A stretch of DNA of 64,000 bases, from assembly GCA_015680685.1 (NCBI GenBank), contig MNCI01034976.1:192666-256665 (forward strand). The letters are read 5' to 3'. Position 1 is the first letter of the stretch. Each line of letters opens with the position of its first letter. The stretch is from Gnetum montanum. Taxonomy: Eukaryota; Streptophyta; Gnetopsida; Gnetales; Gnetaceae. Below the pieces are notes generated by a model. It ran no database searches, was not told the origin of the DNA, and saw only the letters and a list, made by a program, of their open reading frames with translations. The translations under genes and the position numbers were made by a program. This document shows, in pieces, positions 35,701 through 46,056 of the stretch.

Positions 35701-37162
35701 TATATGGCAACGAGAATTGTGGGAGGGTGACCAAAATGTCTTCCATGGGAATCGGTTTGAAGGGTTCCCATCACTCATCCAACCAACCAGACTCCTTACA
35801 TATATTATAGAGGATGGGATATCGGTCTAGATAGGTGGGGTACTCGCCCATGCATTGACATATGACACCTACGCAGATGTTCTCAGCGTAATAGAATTCT
35901 TGCAAGGCCATCTCCGCTTGACCAAGGCATCCATATTGCCATGAAGGCCCTGGTCATTAATTAAAAACCTAGCAACAAAAACAAATCATCAACATCTAAC
36001 CAAGGATAGAAACTATAGCATAGTATAGCAGAAACAGTGCTACAAAACTCACCTGCTAGCATAGTAGATGGTTCCTGGTGGGTTTTGGAAGCACGTTCAC
36101 ATATGACGTGCAACAAACAATATGTTGTAAATATGGTAGCAGTTGTACTCAGGCATCTCCTAGATCCAAGCCAAATGCCTCAAACCTTGGGGGTGTGGGC
36201 CAAATCCCTCTCCCTACCCGCTACCAACTACCCCATCTTTAAAATACCTTAGAATGCCTCGAGTTGCCCTAGGAAAAAGGGTTTCTAGTATGATGGCCGC
36301 CACCTCCTCCTCTAAGTGTGACCAAATGATCACACTGAAGTGTTGGAGGAGGAATTATAGGAACTTCTATCCTCCTACCCTAAACTAGACCACCTGATCT
36401 CCCACATGTACATGAGGAGGGGGAACATGGGCCATGTGTTTGTTCACGTAGCACAGGATTCCTGCAATATCCAGGACAACTAGAATTGGCCTGAGCGCGA
36501 TCCTGCATAATAGAACAGAAAATGTTAGCATCACATTCAAGTGCAACACACATGTAACGTAAAAAGATCTAGCACTTTAGCATATAGCATAACATAACCC
36601 TCTTCTTGTACATAGCGTAGCAAAAACATCAAAGTAATAGCGTAGTAAGAATAGCCTAACGTAGCAACAGAGCGATTAGCCCTAGTAGAACGATTAGCAT
36701 TATACCCTAACGAAACATGTGTCACACTATCACATCACACACAACCAAACCTTCCTAAGGGTTCTACGCTATGCCACATGAAAGCCAAACAGCTTAAACC
36801 ATCCAAACCTTTGCAGTAATGATAGCCGCAATAGTGGCAGTTTAGGTGACCTTGCATGCAACAATAGTGTAGCATTTGTGCATCCGTCGTGGCCTAAATG
36901 GTAACAACAATGATGTAAGGGTTGAAACAATGACAATGCAATGATAAGAAATACAAATATCCAAAACAAAGCCATAGAAATAGGGATAGGAGAAAAAAAT
37001 AATAATAGAAGCACAAGGAAACATAGGAAGCATAGTGGCCTACCAGGTCAATGGTATCTCCTCCTGTGCTGTGACATGTGCTTGTGTCACGTGCCCTAGG
37101 GATTCCTTCACCTCATCGACCTTTGTGAGTACCAAGTGTGTGCTTTCTTTCTTTGGAGCCAT
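32719..37162 (-). pseudogene. Eight-exon antisense gene between PR and RT (element B)
   Basis: Minus-strand exons in coding order: 37162-37044, 36502-36053, 35968-35695, 35594-34542, 34403-34056, 33983-33849, 33746-32926 and 32838-32719. The ATG at 37162 opens MAPKKES. Donors are GTAGGC, GTGAGT, GTAAGC, GTAAAC, GTGAGT, GTAGGT and GTTAGT; all seven acceptors end in AG. Exon 4 is nearly open for about 350 codons with five TAG stops. The predicted product of about 1,106 residues ends R-D-N-P-stop. Features: hydrophobic exon 2 start, YHIYNILFVARHM and QNPPGTIYYA at its end, QISKPWI in exon 4, Glu-run then Lys-rich exon 5, KFTFMQGVVHDM in exon 6, a Lys/Glu-rich coiled-coil-like part in exon 7 and an acidic tail in exon 8. 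One frameshift sits in exon 3. I recognise no family. A loose similarity to generic plant 'transposon protein' ORFs is possible but not shown. Confidence 0.85.
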
Positions 37163-37315
37163 CGTTCTGCTTGCCGACTCTTCCTCGTTGCTATGCAAAA
37201 AACTACCTTGCTCTCTATTAGCATAATTGTCCTGCGCTCTGCAATCGCTTTATGTTCCGAATGTGGGCTCTATGCTGTTATGGTAAAGATGATGAGTTTA
37301 CCAGGGCTTAATCCC

Positions 37316-37323
37316 TATTTATA
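37316..37323 (-). promoter_or_regulatory. TATA box of the antisense gene (element B)
   Basis: The minus strand reads GCTATAAATAGGGA, about 154 bases before the antisense ATG. It matches the equivalent site of element A, and the sequence between TATA and ATG is partly conserved (for example GGTAAAC and ACCAT-A-ACAG blocks). Confidence 0.7.
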
Positions 37324-37520
37324 GCTGTAATGGTAGAAAAGGGAAACTTGCCTTTCTCTCTCTCCGTTTAATGCGGGGTATATTGTGCAGCGTAGCATGC
37401 TCGCCATGACACCGTAGCACTGTTGGCAATTAATACAGGCAGATATGGGCGAAAGATCTTGGCACCCCTCAAGTTAACCGTTTGCTTTCCCAAAGAGCAT
37501 AAAAATATATATTTTTAGTT

Positions 37521-38195
37521 ATCGGTCCAGACAGACCTTAAACTAGAAATCTTAGTGTTGCTATGATTGTACTAGTCTAGAAAGGCCTTAAACTAGTAAT
37601 CTTAGCATAGCTGTGATTATGCTAGTCCGGAAAGACCTTAAACTAATCTTAGCGTAGTTGCGATTTTGTTGGTCCAGAAAGACCTTAAACTAGAAATCTT
37701 AGCATAGCTGTGATTGTGCTGGTTCGAAAAGACCTTAAACTAGCAATCTTAGCATAGTTGCAATTGTGTCGGTCTGAAAAGACCTTAAACTAGCAATCTT
37801 AGCGTAGTTGCGATTATGCTAGTCCGGAAAGACCTTAAACTAGCAATCTTGGTATAGCTTCAGCTTTAGTGGTCTGAAAAGACCTTAAACTAGCAATCTT
37901 ACCATAGTTGCAATTGTGCCAGTCCAGAAAGACCTTAAACTAGCAATCTTAGTGTAGCTACGGTTGTACTAGTCTGGAAAGACCTTAAACTAGCAATCTT
38001 AGCGTAGTTGTGATTGTGCCAGTTCGGAAAGACCTTAAACTAGCAATCTTAGCATAGCTGTGGTTGTGCCGATCTGGAAAGACCTTAAACTAGCAATCTT
38101 AGAATAGCTGCAATTAAGTCAATTCAGAAAGACCTTAAACTAGCAATCTTGACGTAGCTCCAGCTTTAGCGGTTTGAAAAGACCCTAAATTGGCA
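37521..38195. repeat. 50 bp tandem array upstream of RT (element B)
   Basis: About 13-14 units of exactly 50 bp, with GACCTTAAAC starting at 37681, 37731, 37781, 37831 and so on to 38181. The unit is close to GACCTTAAACTAGCAATCTT followed by AGCGTAGTTGCGATTGTGCT and AGTCCGGAAA. Element A lacks it at this place. Confidence 0.95.
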
Positions 38196-38580
38196 ATCTC
38201 GATCTTACACATGTTCGTAGTCTGCAACGAAACTAAACTAGTGGTTTCACATTTTTAGCAATTTTATGTTTTTACACTAGCAATTTTCCGTATTACATAA
38301 TAGTAGTTTTGCATTTTACTTTTGAGTAGTCTGAAACGACACTAAACTAGCAGCTTCGCATTTGCACATTGGCAGCTTCACATTTGCACATTGGCAGTTC
38401 TTTGTTTTTAGCAGTTTTGCATCTTCACGTATTAACAATCCATCATAACTTCGAACTAGAGAGTTTTAATCTTTGTCTCACACTTTACCAATTACACATT
38501 ATTACTGTCGTGCAAATTTTTCTGTTGTACACGATTACTGCGAATAGGTACCTCCTAAACAGACTTTCATTTCATTCTGG
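38196..38580. other. Sequence between the 50 bp array and pol, ending in a possible sense-strand acceptor
   Basis: Contains decayed array-like pieces (AGTCTGAAACGACACTAAACTAGCAG) and short repeats of CAGCTTCACATTTGCACATTGG near 38350-38400. It ends with TTCATTTCATTCTGGCAG at about 38567-38584, which looks like a plant 3' splice site for a sense intron joining PR to RT. Confidence 0.5.
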
Positions 38581-38584
38581 CAGG

Positions 38585-39775
38585 TTGAATGGAAATCTAT
38601 CATGATCTCTCTACACCTTTAGCCTTAGCAGGTCCACATGGCAATCTCACAAGACAATTGAACCTAGACCTAATCAACTAGGAGTCAACTGCAGCTAGCA
38701 CCATAGCTTCGTTAGAAACATTCCTAGACTAGCTCGAGTATCTGGTATGAACTCTAGATTTAGATGTTGGGGATGTAACCAAGGACCCTCTCATCGAGAC
38801 GCCTTTGACCACATCAAAGGGGGAAGTAAAAACGTTAAAAATTAGTTCCCTCTTAGATGCATAGACACACAAAGATGTAGCCAAAATTCTGCAAGAAAAC
38901 ATTAAATTCTTCACATGGTCATACAACGACATGCCAAGTTTAGATCCAAGGTTGATATAGCACAACATTGTCTTAGACCCGTGCATGAAGGTAGTCAAGC
39001 AAAAGGCCCGCCGTAAGGGATGAAATCACCAAGCTATACCAAACTGGTTTCATCCGTGTAGTTGATTATTCGAAATGGATGTCCAACATTGTTGTGGTTT
39101 CTAAGAAAACAGGAGGAATACGGATCTATATAGACTTTTGAGATCTGAACAAAGCAACGATCAAGGATGATTTCCTACTTTGAAGCATTGATCAACTCAT
39201 TGACACTATGGCTGATCATGCTCTGTTATCCTTCATGGATGGTTTCTCTAGCTACAACCAAATCCACATTAACCCAGAGCATCAGCTAAGAAAGACCTTC
39301 ATGATCCCATGGGATACCTTTTGTTACACCATGATGGCTTTTGGGCTTAAGAACTCTAGAGCAACCTACCAGCGAGCCATGACCTACATCTTTAGTGACT
39401 ACATCCTAGAAATGATAAATGACTATGTAGATGATATAGCGGTCAAGTCCAAAGAGGCCGGTGATCACCCACGTGATCTAGGGGTAGTCCTCAAGTATTG
39501 TCAAATGCATGATTTACGCCTCAATCCTAAGAAGTATGTCTTTGGAGTAAAAATTGGATGCATGTTAGGGTTTGTAGTATCGGAGGCTGGGATACGTGTG
39601 GACCCTGACAAAGTTAAAGCCATCATCAACTTGGCACCTCCTACAAACCTTAGGGAATTACGTGGTCTGCAAGGTAGGGTACAATTCATTCAAAGGTTTA
39701 TAACAAAGTTAAGTGACAAGTTACACCCCATGCAACATCTTCTAAAGAAAGGGGTTAACTTCGAATAGATAACTC
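38585..39775 (+). pseudogene. Reverse transcriptase (element B)
   Basis: The linker begins right after the possible acceptor. The RT domain runs from ITKLYQTGFIRVVDY (about 39025) through SFMDGFSSYNQIHINPEHQL (39229-39288), FGLKNSRATYQRAMTYIF (39340-39393) and the catalytic NDYVDDIAVKS (39418-39450, both Asp intact). The connection part has LGFVVSEAGIRVDPDKVKAI and HPMQHLLKKGVNFE. The 186-codon stretch 39208-39768 is uninterrupted. A frameshift at about 39008 and stops before 39200 disable it. A typical Tat-lineage RT. Confidence 0.92.
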
Positions 39776-40060
39776 AATGTCAACAAGCCTTCAATGACCT
39801 GAAGAAAGAACTTTCGCACCTCCCAATTGTGCACTCGCCACAAAGGGATAAGTCTTTCTTCATCTACCTTGCCATCTCTGACACATCTATCGTAGCACTG
39901 CTATGTCAGAAACAAGATGATAGATCTGAGATGCCAGTGTATTATCTGAGTCATGCATTAATAGTGCATGAGGCAAAATACAACAAAGTAGAGAGGAATT
40001 TCCTTGCCTTAGTGTTTGCACTAAAAAGGTGAAGGCATTACCTGTTTCGTAGTATAATCA
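39776..40060 (+). pseudogene. First RNase H domain (element B)
   Basis: QQAFNDLKKELSHLP, FFIYLAISDTSIVALLCQ, PVYYLSHALI and KVERNFLALVFALKR followed by TGA in place of W. The first catalytic Asp is Ala (Y-L-A-I-S), as in element A, consistent with a degenerate first RNase H in this lineage. Confidence 0.85.
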
Positions 40061-40309
40061 ACATTATTTGCAAAAACAATATACTTCAAGATATCACCAA
40101 CAACCTGTATGAAAGTAGCAGGATAGCCTGATGCAAAGCAATAACTGGAAAATTTGATTTACACTATGTAAGCTAGTCGTTGACGAAGGGTTGAGCCATA
40201 GTGACACAACTTACGGCCTCACCCGTCAACGACCAGGTAACCATAGACCTCAAATTCCTAGACGAGCATGCTAGCACTATCAACGTCGTCCCATCACATC
40301 TTGAAGCTA

Positions 40310-40695
40310 CCTTGCACTTTGATGGCACCTCGACCACGTAGGGAGGTAGTGCAGCTACCGTTATTACATTCCCCTCTAGGGAAATGCACCTATTTTCTTA
40401 TTGTTTTACATTCCCCTACATGAGCAATGTGGCAGAGTATGAGGGGCTACTCAGAGGCCTCTTAATCACCCAAACATCATGCATAAAATGCCTAGTAATT
40501 CATGGAGATTCACAACTAGTTGTGAATCAAATCACCAGGGTTTACACTTGTAAAGCTACGCACCTATAACCCTACTATAACCTAGCAAAAAGCCTACTCA
40601 AACAATTCATGACTATGGATGTGCAACATGTGCCACGTAATGAAAACACCATAGTAGATGCCTTAGCCACCCTAGCACTAAATATCCCACCACAC
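40310..40695 (+). pseudogene. Second, archaeal-type RNase H (element B)
   Basis: All four acidic positions of the fold are visible: L-H-F-D-G-T-S, V-A-E-Y-E-G-L-L-R-G-L, VIHGDSQLVVNQI and ENTIVDALATLAL. Only two TAG stops interrupt it. In Tat elements this acquired domain is thought to supply the active RNase H once the first has decayed. Confidence 0.88.
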
Positions 40696-40729
40696 GTTTT
40701 TACAAATTTTCCTACCTCGATTGTCGAAT

Positions 40730-42031
40730 TTATTGGGGCTATCACTTAGGTAGGACACGTGGCCTCTATTAGTGCTGCGGACACATAGGAGTGGTACGCC
40801 AACATTAAAGCCTACCTACAACACGGTGAACCCCCAAATGGATTAACATCTACCTAGAAAGATGTAATTCGAAAGCGTGCCTAGAAATATATGCTCATGG
40901 GAAATGACATCCTGTGTAGATGCTCTTATGATGGGATATTGCTGGCATGCATGGGAGGGAAGCATACATAGAAGGTAGTTAATGAAGTGCATGAGGGACT
41001 ATGTGGTAGACACATAGCACCTAGGGCTATGGCTGTGAAAATCAGATGCCTAGGGTACTATTGGCCCCACATGGAGCGTGATTGCCTATCGAAAGTTAAG
41101 ACATGTGACATGTGCCAGAGACATGCAAACCTCATACATGTTGCACCTACAAAGCTACATGCAACGTAGATCACATGGCCTTTCCAGCGATGGGGTCTAA
41201 ACCTCATAGGACCTATCACGCCTAAGTCCTTCACAGGGCATAGCTTCATCATCATCACCACTGAATATTTCACTAAGTGGGTGGAAGCTATTCCCCTGAG
41301 GAAGAAAACATCTCATCAGGTTTGCCACTTCATCCTAGATAACATCATGATGAGGTTTGGGCTTCCAATGACTATTGTAATTGAAAATGGACCACAATTC
41401 AGTAGTATGGAAACCTGAACCTTCTACAGCAATCTAAGCATCAAGAAATTATTCTCCTCCCTATATTACCCACAAGAGAATATGAAGGAAGAGACTACAA
41501 ATAAGACCATCATCAACTTATTGAAGAGGATGCTTAGCAGCAGCAAGAGGTGGTGGCATGAGAAAATCCTCTATGTTCTGTGGGCCTTCAGGATAACATG
41601 CAGAACTACGATGAGAAAAACTCCTTACAGTCTTGTTTATGGATTTGAAGTTGTGTTGCCTCTTGAGTTGCATGTACCATCACTGCAAATGATCCTAGTT
41701 GATGTCATGAGTGAAGCCCAGAACAATGAGTAATGGATCATCGACCTTGACTCAATAAAGGAGGAGCATGCGCAAACTCTGAGTTGCATAGAGTGCTACC
41801 AAAGAAAGAAATAGCAAAAGCACCATGTGGACCCACATCAATGACCAATACAAAAGGGAGACCTCATTCTCAAGGCCATTTATGAGCATGTGAGCAAATT
41901 CTTAGCCAACTGGGAAGGCTCGTACATGGTCACTAAAGTCTTTGGGAATGGAGCCTTCAAGCTGAAGGACATGGACGACAGCGAGTTTGCCAACCTAGTG
42001 AATCACTTGTACCTCAATCCATACTACATCT
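40730..42031 (+). pseudogene. Integrase (element B)
   Basis: Zinc domain: H-E-G-L-C-G-R-H (about 40990) and TCDMCQRHANLIH (41103-41140). Core: WGLNLIGPI (catalytic Asp replaced by Asn, 41190-41215), VIENGPQFSS (second Asp replaced by Glu, about 41378-41405) and KEETTNKTIINLLKRM (third Glu present, 41485-41535). The C-terminal part has GDLILKAI, ANWEGSYMVTKVF, LVNHLYLNPYYI and stop TGA at 42031. Six or so in-frame stops, mostly TAG. Inactive. Confidence 0.9.
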
Positions 42032-42056
42032 GAGCATATGGAGCAGATAAGCAAAT

Positions 42057-42370
42057 GTCCACTATGACATAAAACTAGCAAAGGTGAGCAAAAATTTGCT
42101 ATGATGCTAAACTGACATAGCTTCACCACAGTCCACTATGACTGTAGATGGGTACAGATCATCCACCATGACATAAAACTAGCAAAGGTTACAAACATTC
42201 GCTACGATGTAAAACTAGCAAAGCTCATCTGCTACAACGTTAAACTGCAACACACATCCTCTATGACATTAAACTAGCATGTATGGTCTGCTGGGACCTT
42301 AAGCCAGTGCAATAGTCTGCTGAGACCTTAAACTAGCACATGATCTACCAGGACCTTAAACCGGGTTTGC
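42057..42370. repeat. About 30 bp tandem array after INT (element B)
   Basis: Roughly nine degenerate units, type CTGCTATGACATTAAACTAGCA, homologous to 19678-20000 of element A. Later units change to GGACCTTAAACTAGC, blending into the core used by the other arrays. Confidence 0.85.
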
Positions 42371-43702
42371 GGCACATCCCCAGCATGCATCTACACCAAG
42401 TACACATCAAGCAAGCATGCATAGTGCCGACATGAGGTGGGACATTGTAGTTCTAGAATGTAGTTCACAATGCACTGAGAACATGATCTGGAACATATGC
42501 AACGCCATCACCCCTAGCACCTTGCTGATCCACTGAAGATGTTGCATGACATCTAACTGAACCCCCAAACCCACTGTCGCCATGGCCCATTGCCTTAACG
42601 GTAGTTCCCAGGTTAGTGCCTGCTATTGGAGTTCCAGTAGTATTATGGCCCAGCCACAATATTGTTATCCTCCAGCCCCCTACCAATGCCTCTGCTCAAA
42701 TGACTTTTAGGCATGTGGTAGCTAATCCCATAGCTGAACTGAGGATGCATGCCTTTGGCAAGGATTCCTAAGCATTAGAATTCATAGCAACTCCTACGTC
42801 CCTGATGTCGGCTCCTCCATGCCGATGCTACCAAGGCCGCTGCTAGCCTTCCTGCTTTGGACATCACACACTAGCAAAGATGTCCAAGAGCTTCAACAAC
42901 ATCTGTAGCAAGCAAGACCTTTGCCCTCGTTTCACAGTGTGGTTTTTTCTCTTGGTTTGCTCTCCGTGTTTGTAGGATGGGTGCCAAAGAGGTGTTGGTT
43001 GAAGGTGCATCTTGCCACAACAGAAAATGCTACAATGTTGCAAAGTGATTGTCTTGACTAGCCTGGCTACTTCAGAATGCACATCTTGTCTTGCCCTCTA
43101 AGCTTCTTTTTTTCCCTCCTTCTTACATATGCAATTCCTACTTGCTTCCCTCTTTTACAAGATTTTTCCAATGCCTGTCAAACCCTCCTATTTACACACT
43201 ATGTTTCCAACACGTGTAACATAGCTCACCGCCTAGGAAGCATTTGTAGGCATGTTAAAGCCCCTGTGCAGATCTCAGAAAAAAAAACTTGTCCTACAAT
43301 GAGGTTGTTCACAAATGTAAATGGAAAAATAGCAAAAGGAAAAAGTATAAAAGAGCCAAAAAGTGCACGTGCCTAATGCAAATGACACTTACATTCTTTT
43401 GCAATCACCCTCTCCAAGCATCTCAACGGAAGGTCGAAGGTCAACGAAAGTAAAGATGAAAACGTGAACAACTCCCTCATGAGCACTCTGATGAGGAACT
43501 TTGCTAAGCCTCATATTTACCCTTTACCTAAACCTCCTTCCTCCCTACTTTGCTCTTCCCTCTCCTACAACAACCAATGCAACACCCTCAAGCATAGCCA
43601 AGTGACATCTTGATGATCACCAGGCAACAATGGTAGTGTTTTATCTTCTGTGGTGTTTTGTATTCTTTGTCGACATCTCTCGCGTTCATCCTCCAAATGT
43701 CA
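42371..43702. other. 3' non-coding region of element B
   Basis: Homologous to 20001-21488 of element A. A minus-strand open frame (42686-42465) includes GWRITILWLGHNTTGTPI, conserved in A. Whether it is coding is uncertain. No other feature stands out. Confidence 0.5.
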
Positions 43703-43717
43703 ACAAAGAGGGGCCAA
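43703..43717 (+). other. Polypurine tract of element B
   Basis: CAAAGAGGGGCCAA directly before the right LTR. Confidence 0.78.
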
Positions 43718-45453
43718 TGAAACACCCCAAAATTTCAAGGTATTCTTGCTTCACTAGGCCTTTGTAATCCAGGCAGCATCATGGTAGTTCTTCAGGAGAG
43801 GAACGCATTGAGTTCAGGCTAACTAGTTCAGCAAATTTTCTACTCTTGGTGTAGATAAGTTCTACGGATCATCCTTCCTATCCACCTAAGTAGTTTATCT
43901 AGCTGATAGCCTGCTTAGAAATGATGCATGGAGTTGTCAATAGTGCTCAGGATGCGTAAAATAGTTCGACAAGTTTTCTAAGTCACGAAGTTTTCTACGC
44001 TATGCTATGTAGTGTAGCAAGCTTCAAAAAATGATTGCAGAATGAAGTGCTACACTATGCTATGCTATGCAACGTCGCACAGCGTAGCAAAAGCTGGACA
44101 ACTAGTTCCATTGCCCAACTCCAAGTCTTTTGGCGATGGCTTCTTCCACAGGAAAATGGCTAACTTGGCAAAACGTAGGTCACATTGGTTGCTACTCTAT
44201 GCTATGCCACATAGCGTAGCACGGCATAGCAACTCTGTAGAAGTAACAAAGGCCTCTCAAAGGGCAAGATCAGCAAGTTCACAAGGTTCATAGTGCAAAA
44301 AGCAAAGTTTGCAAATTGTCAACGTTTTGCAGATTGTCAACGTTTTTGCGACTAAGGCCAACTACTATGCTATGCTACGCTACGTAGTGTAGCATGGTGT
44401 AGCAAATCTACAACAAACAATCAACGTGCTTCAAAGGTTTCTAGCACATGCAGAAGGATGCAATGTGAGTTTTCACTTCTGGTGGCTACGTTGCATAGCG
44501 TAGCATGGCGTAGCAAGAACACTATGCTACACCAACAGCCAATATAGTGCAGCATAGCAAGCAGCTATACCACATCTCCTCATGTAGCAATTTTCTACAC
44601 TATGCCCACATGCTATGCTACAAAGCATAGCATAGCGTAGCACATAGCTACACTACATAAATGCACTTCATCCGTTTTAACCGTTATTTCACTTGTTTGC
44701 ACCGTTGGTGCACCTCTTCAAGTGCAAATAATTATAGCATGGCAGGCTCGTAATTACAGCATGGTAGGCTCACAATTATAGCATAGATCCATTAGCACCA
44801 GCCTAGGACATGCAGCATCCAAACCACATCCCTCGCATGTCCTTGGTCCTATAAATACCCCAATGAGCAATGCTCAAGGGGTAAGGTCAGTGGCTTTTCA
44901 AGCAAAGAATTTAGCATTTCATTCTTGAGCATTATAAACATCTTATTTGACACTATAAATAGTTAGCATTCTAATTTGGCATTCTGTTTCTCTTTCTTGC
45001 TTTTCTCATAGCATTTTGCATTATTGACTCCCAAGTCCATGTTCAAGCATACAGCTGTCTTGCTCTAAACGTCTTGGTTACTCTTGGGATCTTTGCACCC
45101 CTCAGCGCTGTGCAACCAATTGTATCCACCTTGATAGAGTGAAGTCAGATTCTCGAAGCGGTGCATTTTTCTAACTGCATTTTACTTTGTTTCTTGCTTA
45201 TCATTGTATTTTACATCATTTTCTACCTATTTTACATTTAAGCATTATTTTGTGCTATAAGTCTCGTTTTCAAATTTTCTAGTTGCAAAAGGTTATATTA
45301 ACACTGACTAAGTCCCTGTCTAATTGAACAAACCATTCAAGGTGCCCCATTTCCATTTTATCTAGCACGACCCTCCCGTGGATTTGGGGTTAATACTGTC
45401 ACGACCAATGACCTCTCGATGTTTTCCAGCCATCGATGTTTTTAGTCGCAACA
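43718..45453 (+). repeat. Right LTR of element B
   Basis: Starts TGAAACACCCC, ends TAGTCGCAACA, same length as the left LTR within 1 bp; TATA box at 44850-44857; same inverted CTACGC/GCGTAG clusters (43990-44650). Followed by CTCAG. Confidence 0.92.
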
Positions 45454-45458
45454 CTCAG

Positions 45459-46056
45459 TTAGCTAAAACTTAGAAGAAACTCAACATTTAGGCTCAAGGT
45501 GATTACAAAATATTGTTTCCAAGGCTATGAGATAACTAAAATCATTAAGTTATTTAAGGTAATTTGATTGTTTTTATTATTAGTTACCAAACGTTTGGTT
45601 GCTAATATTGCCAAGAAATATTTAATTTAGAGGGAAATTCAATATAAAAGCATTAAAAATCAATAGAAATTAATGAGAATTAGTCTTAAAATCATGCATA
45701 AATTTATAGAAGATGCCCACGATGCCACTGAATATGTGAGGCTTGGTTTAGATTAATGACCAGAAAAGTCATGCAAGTGGATCCTTTCCAAAGTAGGTTC
45801 CTACCATAATTCTCTTGCATAACCACATCTATAGATCTTTGTGGACATCTTAGAAGTTAAATGGAGATCATACCTTTAATGAAATTATATAGGAACCTAA
45901 TGTTAAAACCATTAAGATAAAATATAATAATAAATGCATACTATTTTTAGATAATCACTGATATGACTTCTTTTCGTAGGGAAGACTCTCCACTGTCATT
46001 CCTAAGTGAATCCAATCCAAGGTAAGAAGGGTAAAAGACACTCATGCCCAAATAGT
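45459..46056. other. A/T-rich spacer
   Basis: No ORF, LTR or repeat recognised. It should contain the pre-insertion flank of element B and the 5' part of element D, whose left LTR is not visible. Confidence 0.4.

Larger units (their letters stand above)
26186..45453 (+). mobile_element. Element B: 19.3 kb Tat/Ogre-type retrotransposon with an antisense gene
   Basis: Same architecture as element A but a clearly different subfamily, and better preserved. LTRs 26186-27922 (1,737 bp) and 43718-45453 (1,736 bp) are about 90% identical by eye in the first 140 bases. Gag-PR spans 28373-32216, the antisense gene 32719-37162 (minus), RT to INT 38580-42031, and tandem arrays sit at 32341, 37521 and 42057. 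Catalytic motifs of RT (Y-V-D-D) and the second RNase H survive, but the integrase has lost two of three acidic residues, and stops occur throughout. Confidence 0.92.

Noticed and set aside
37521-38195. Considered as a CRISPR-like array because of the exact 50 bp period
   Set aside because: Units are contiguous and similar along their whole length, with no unique spacers, and lie inside a plant retrotransposon; it is a minisatellite.
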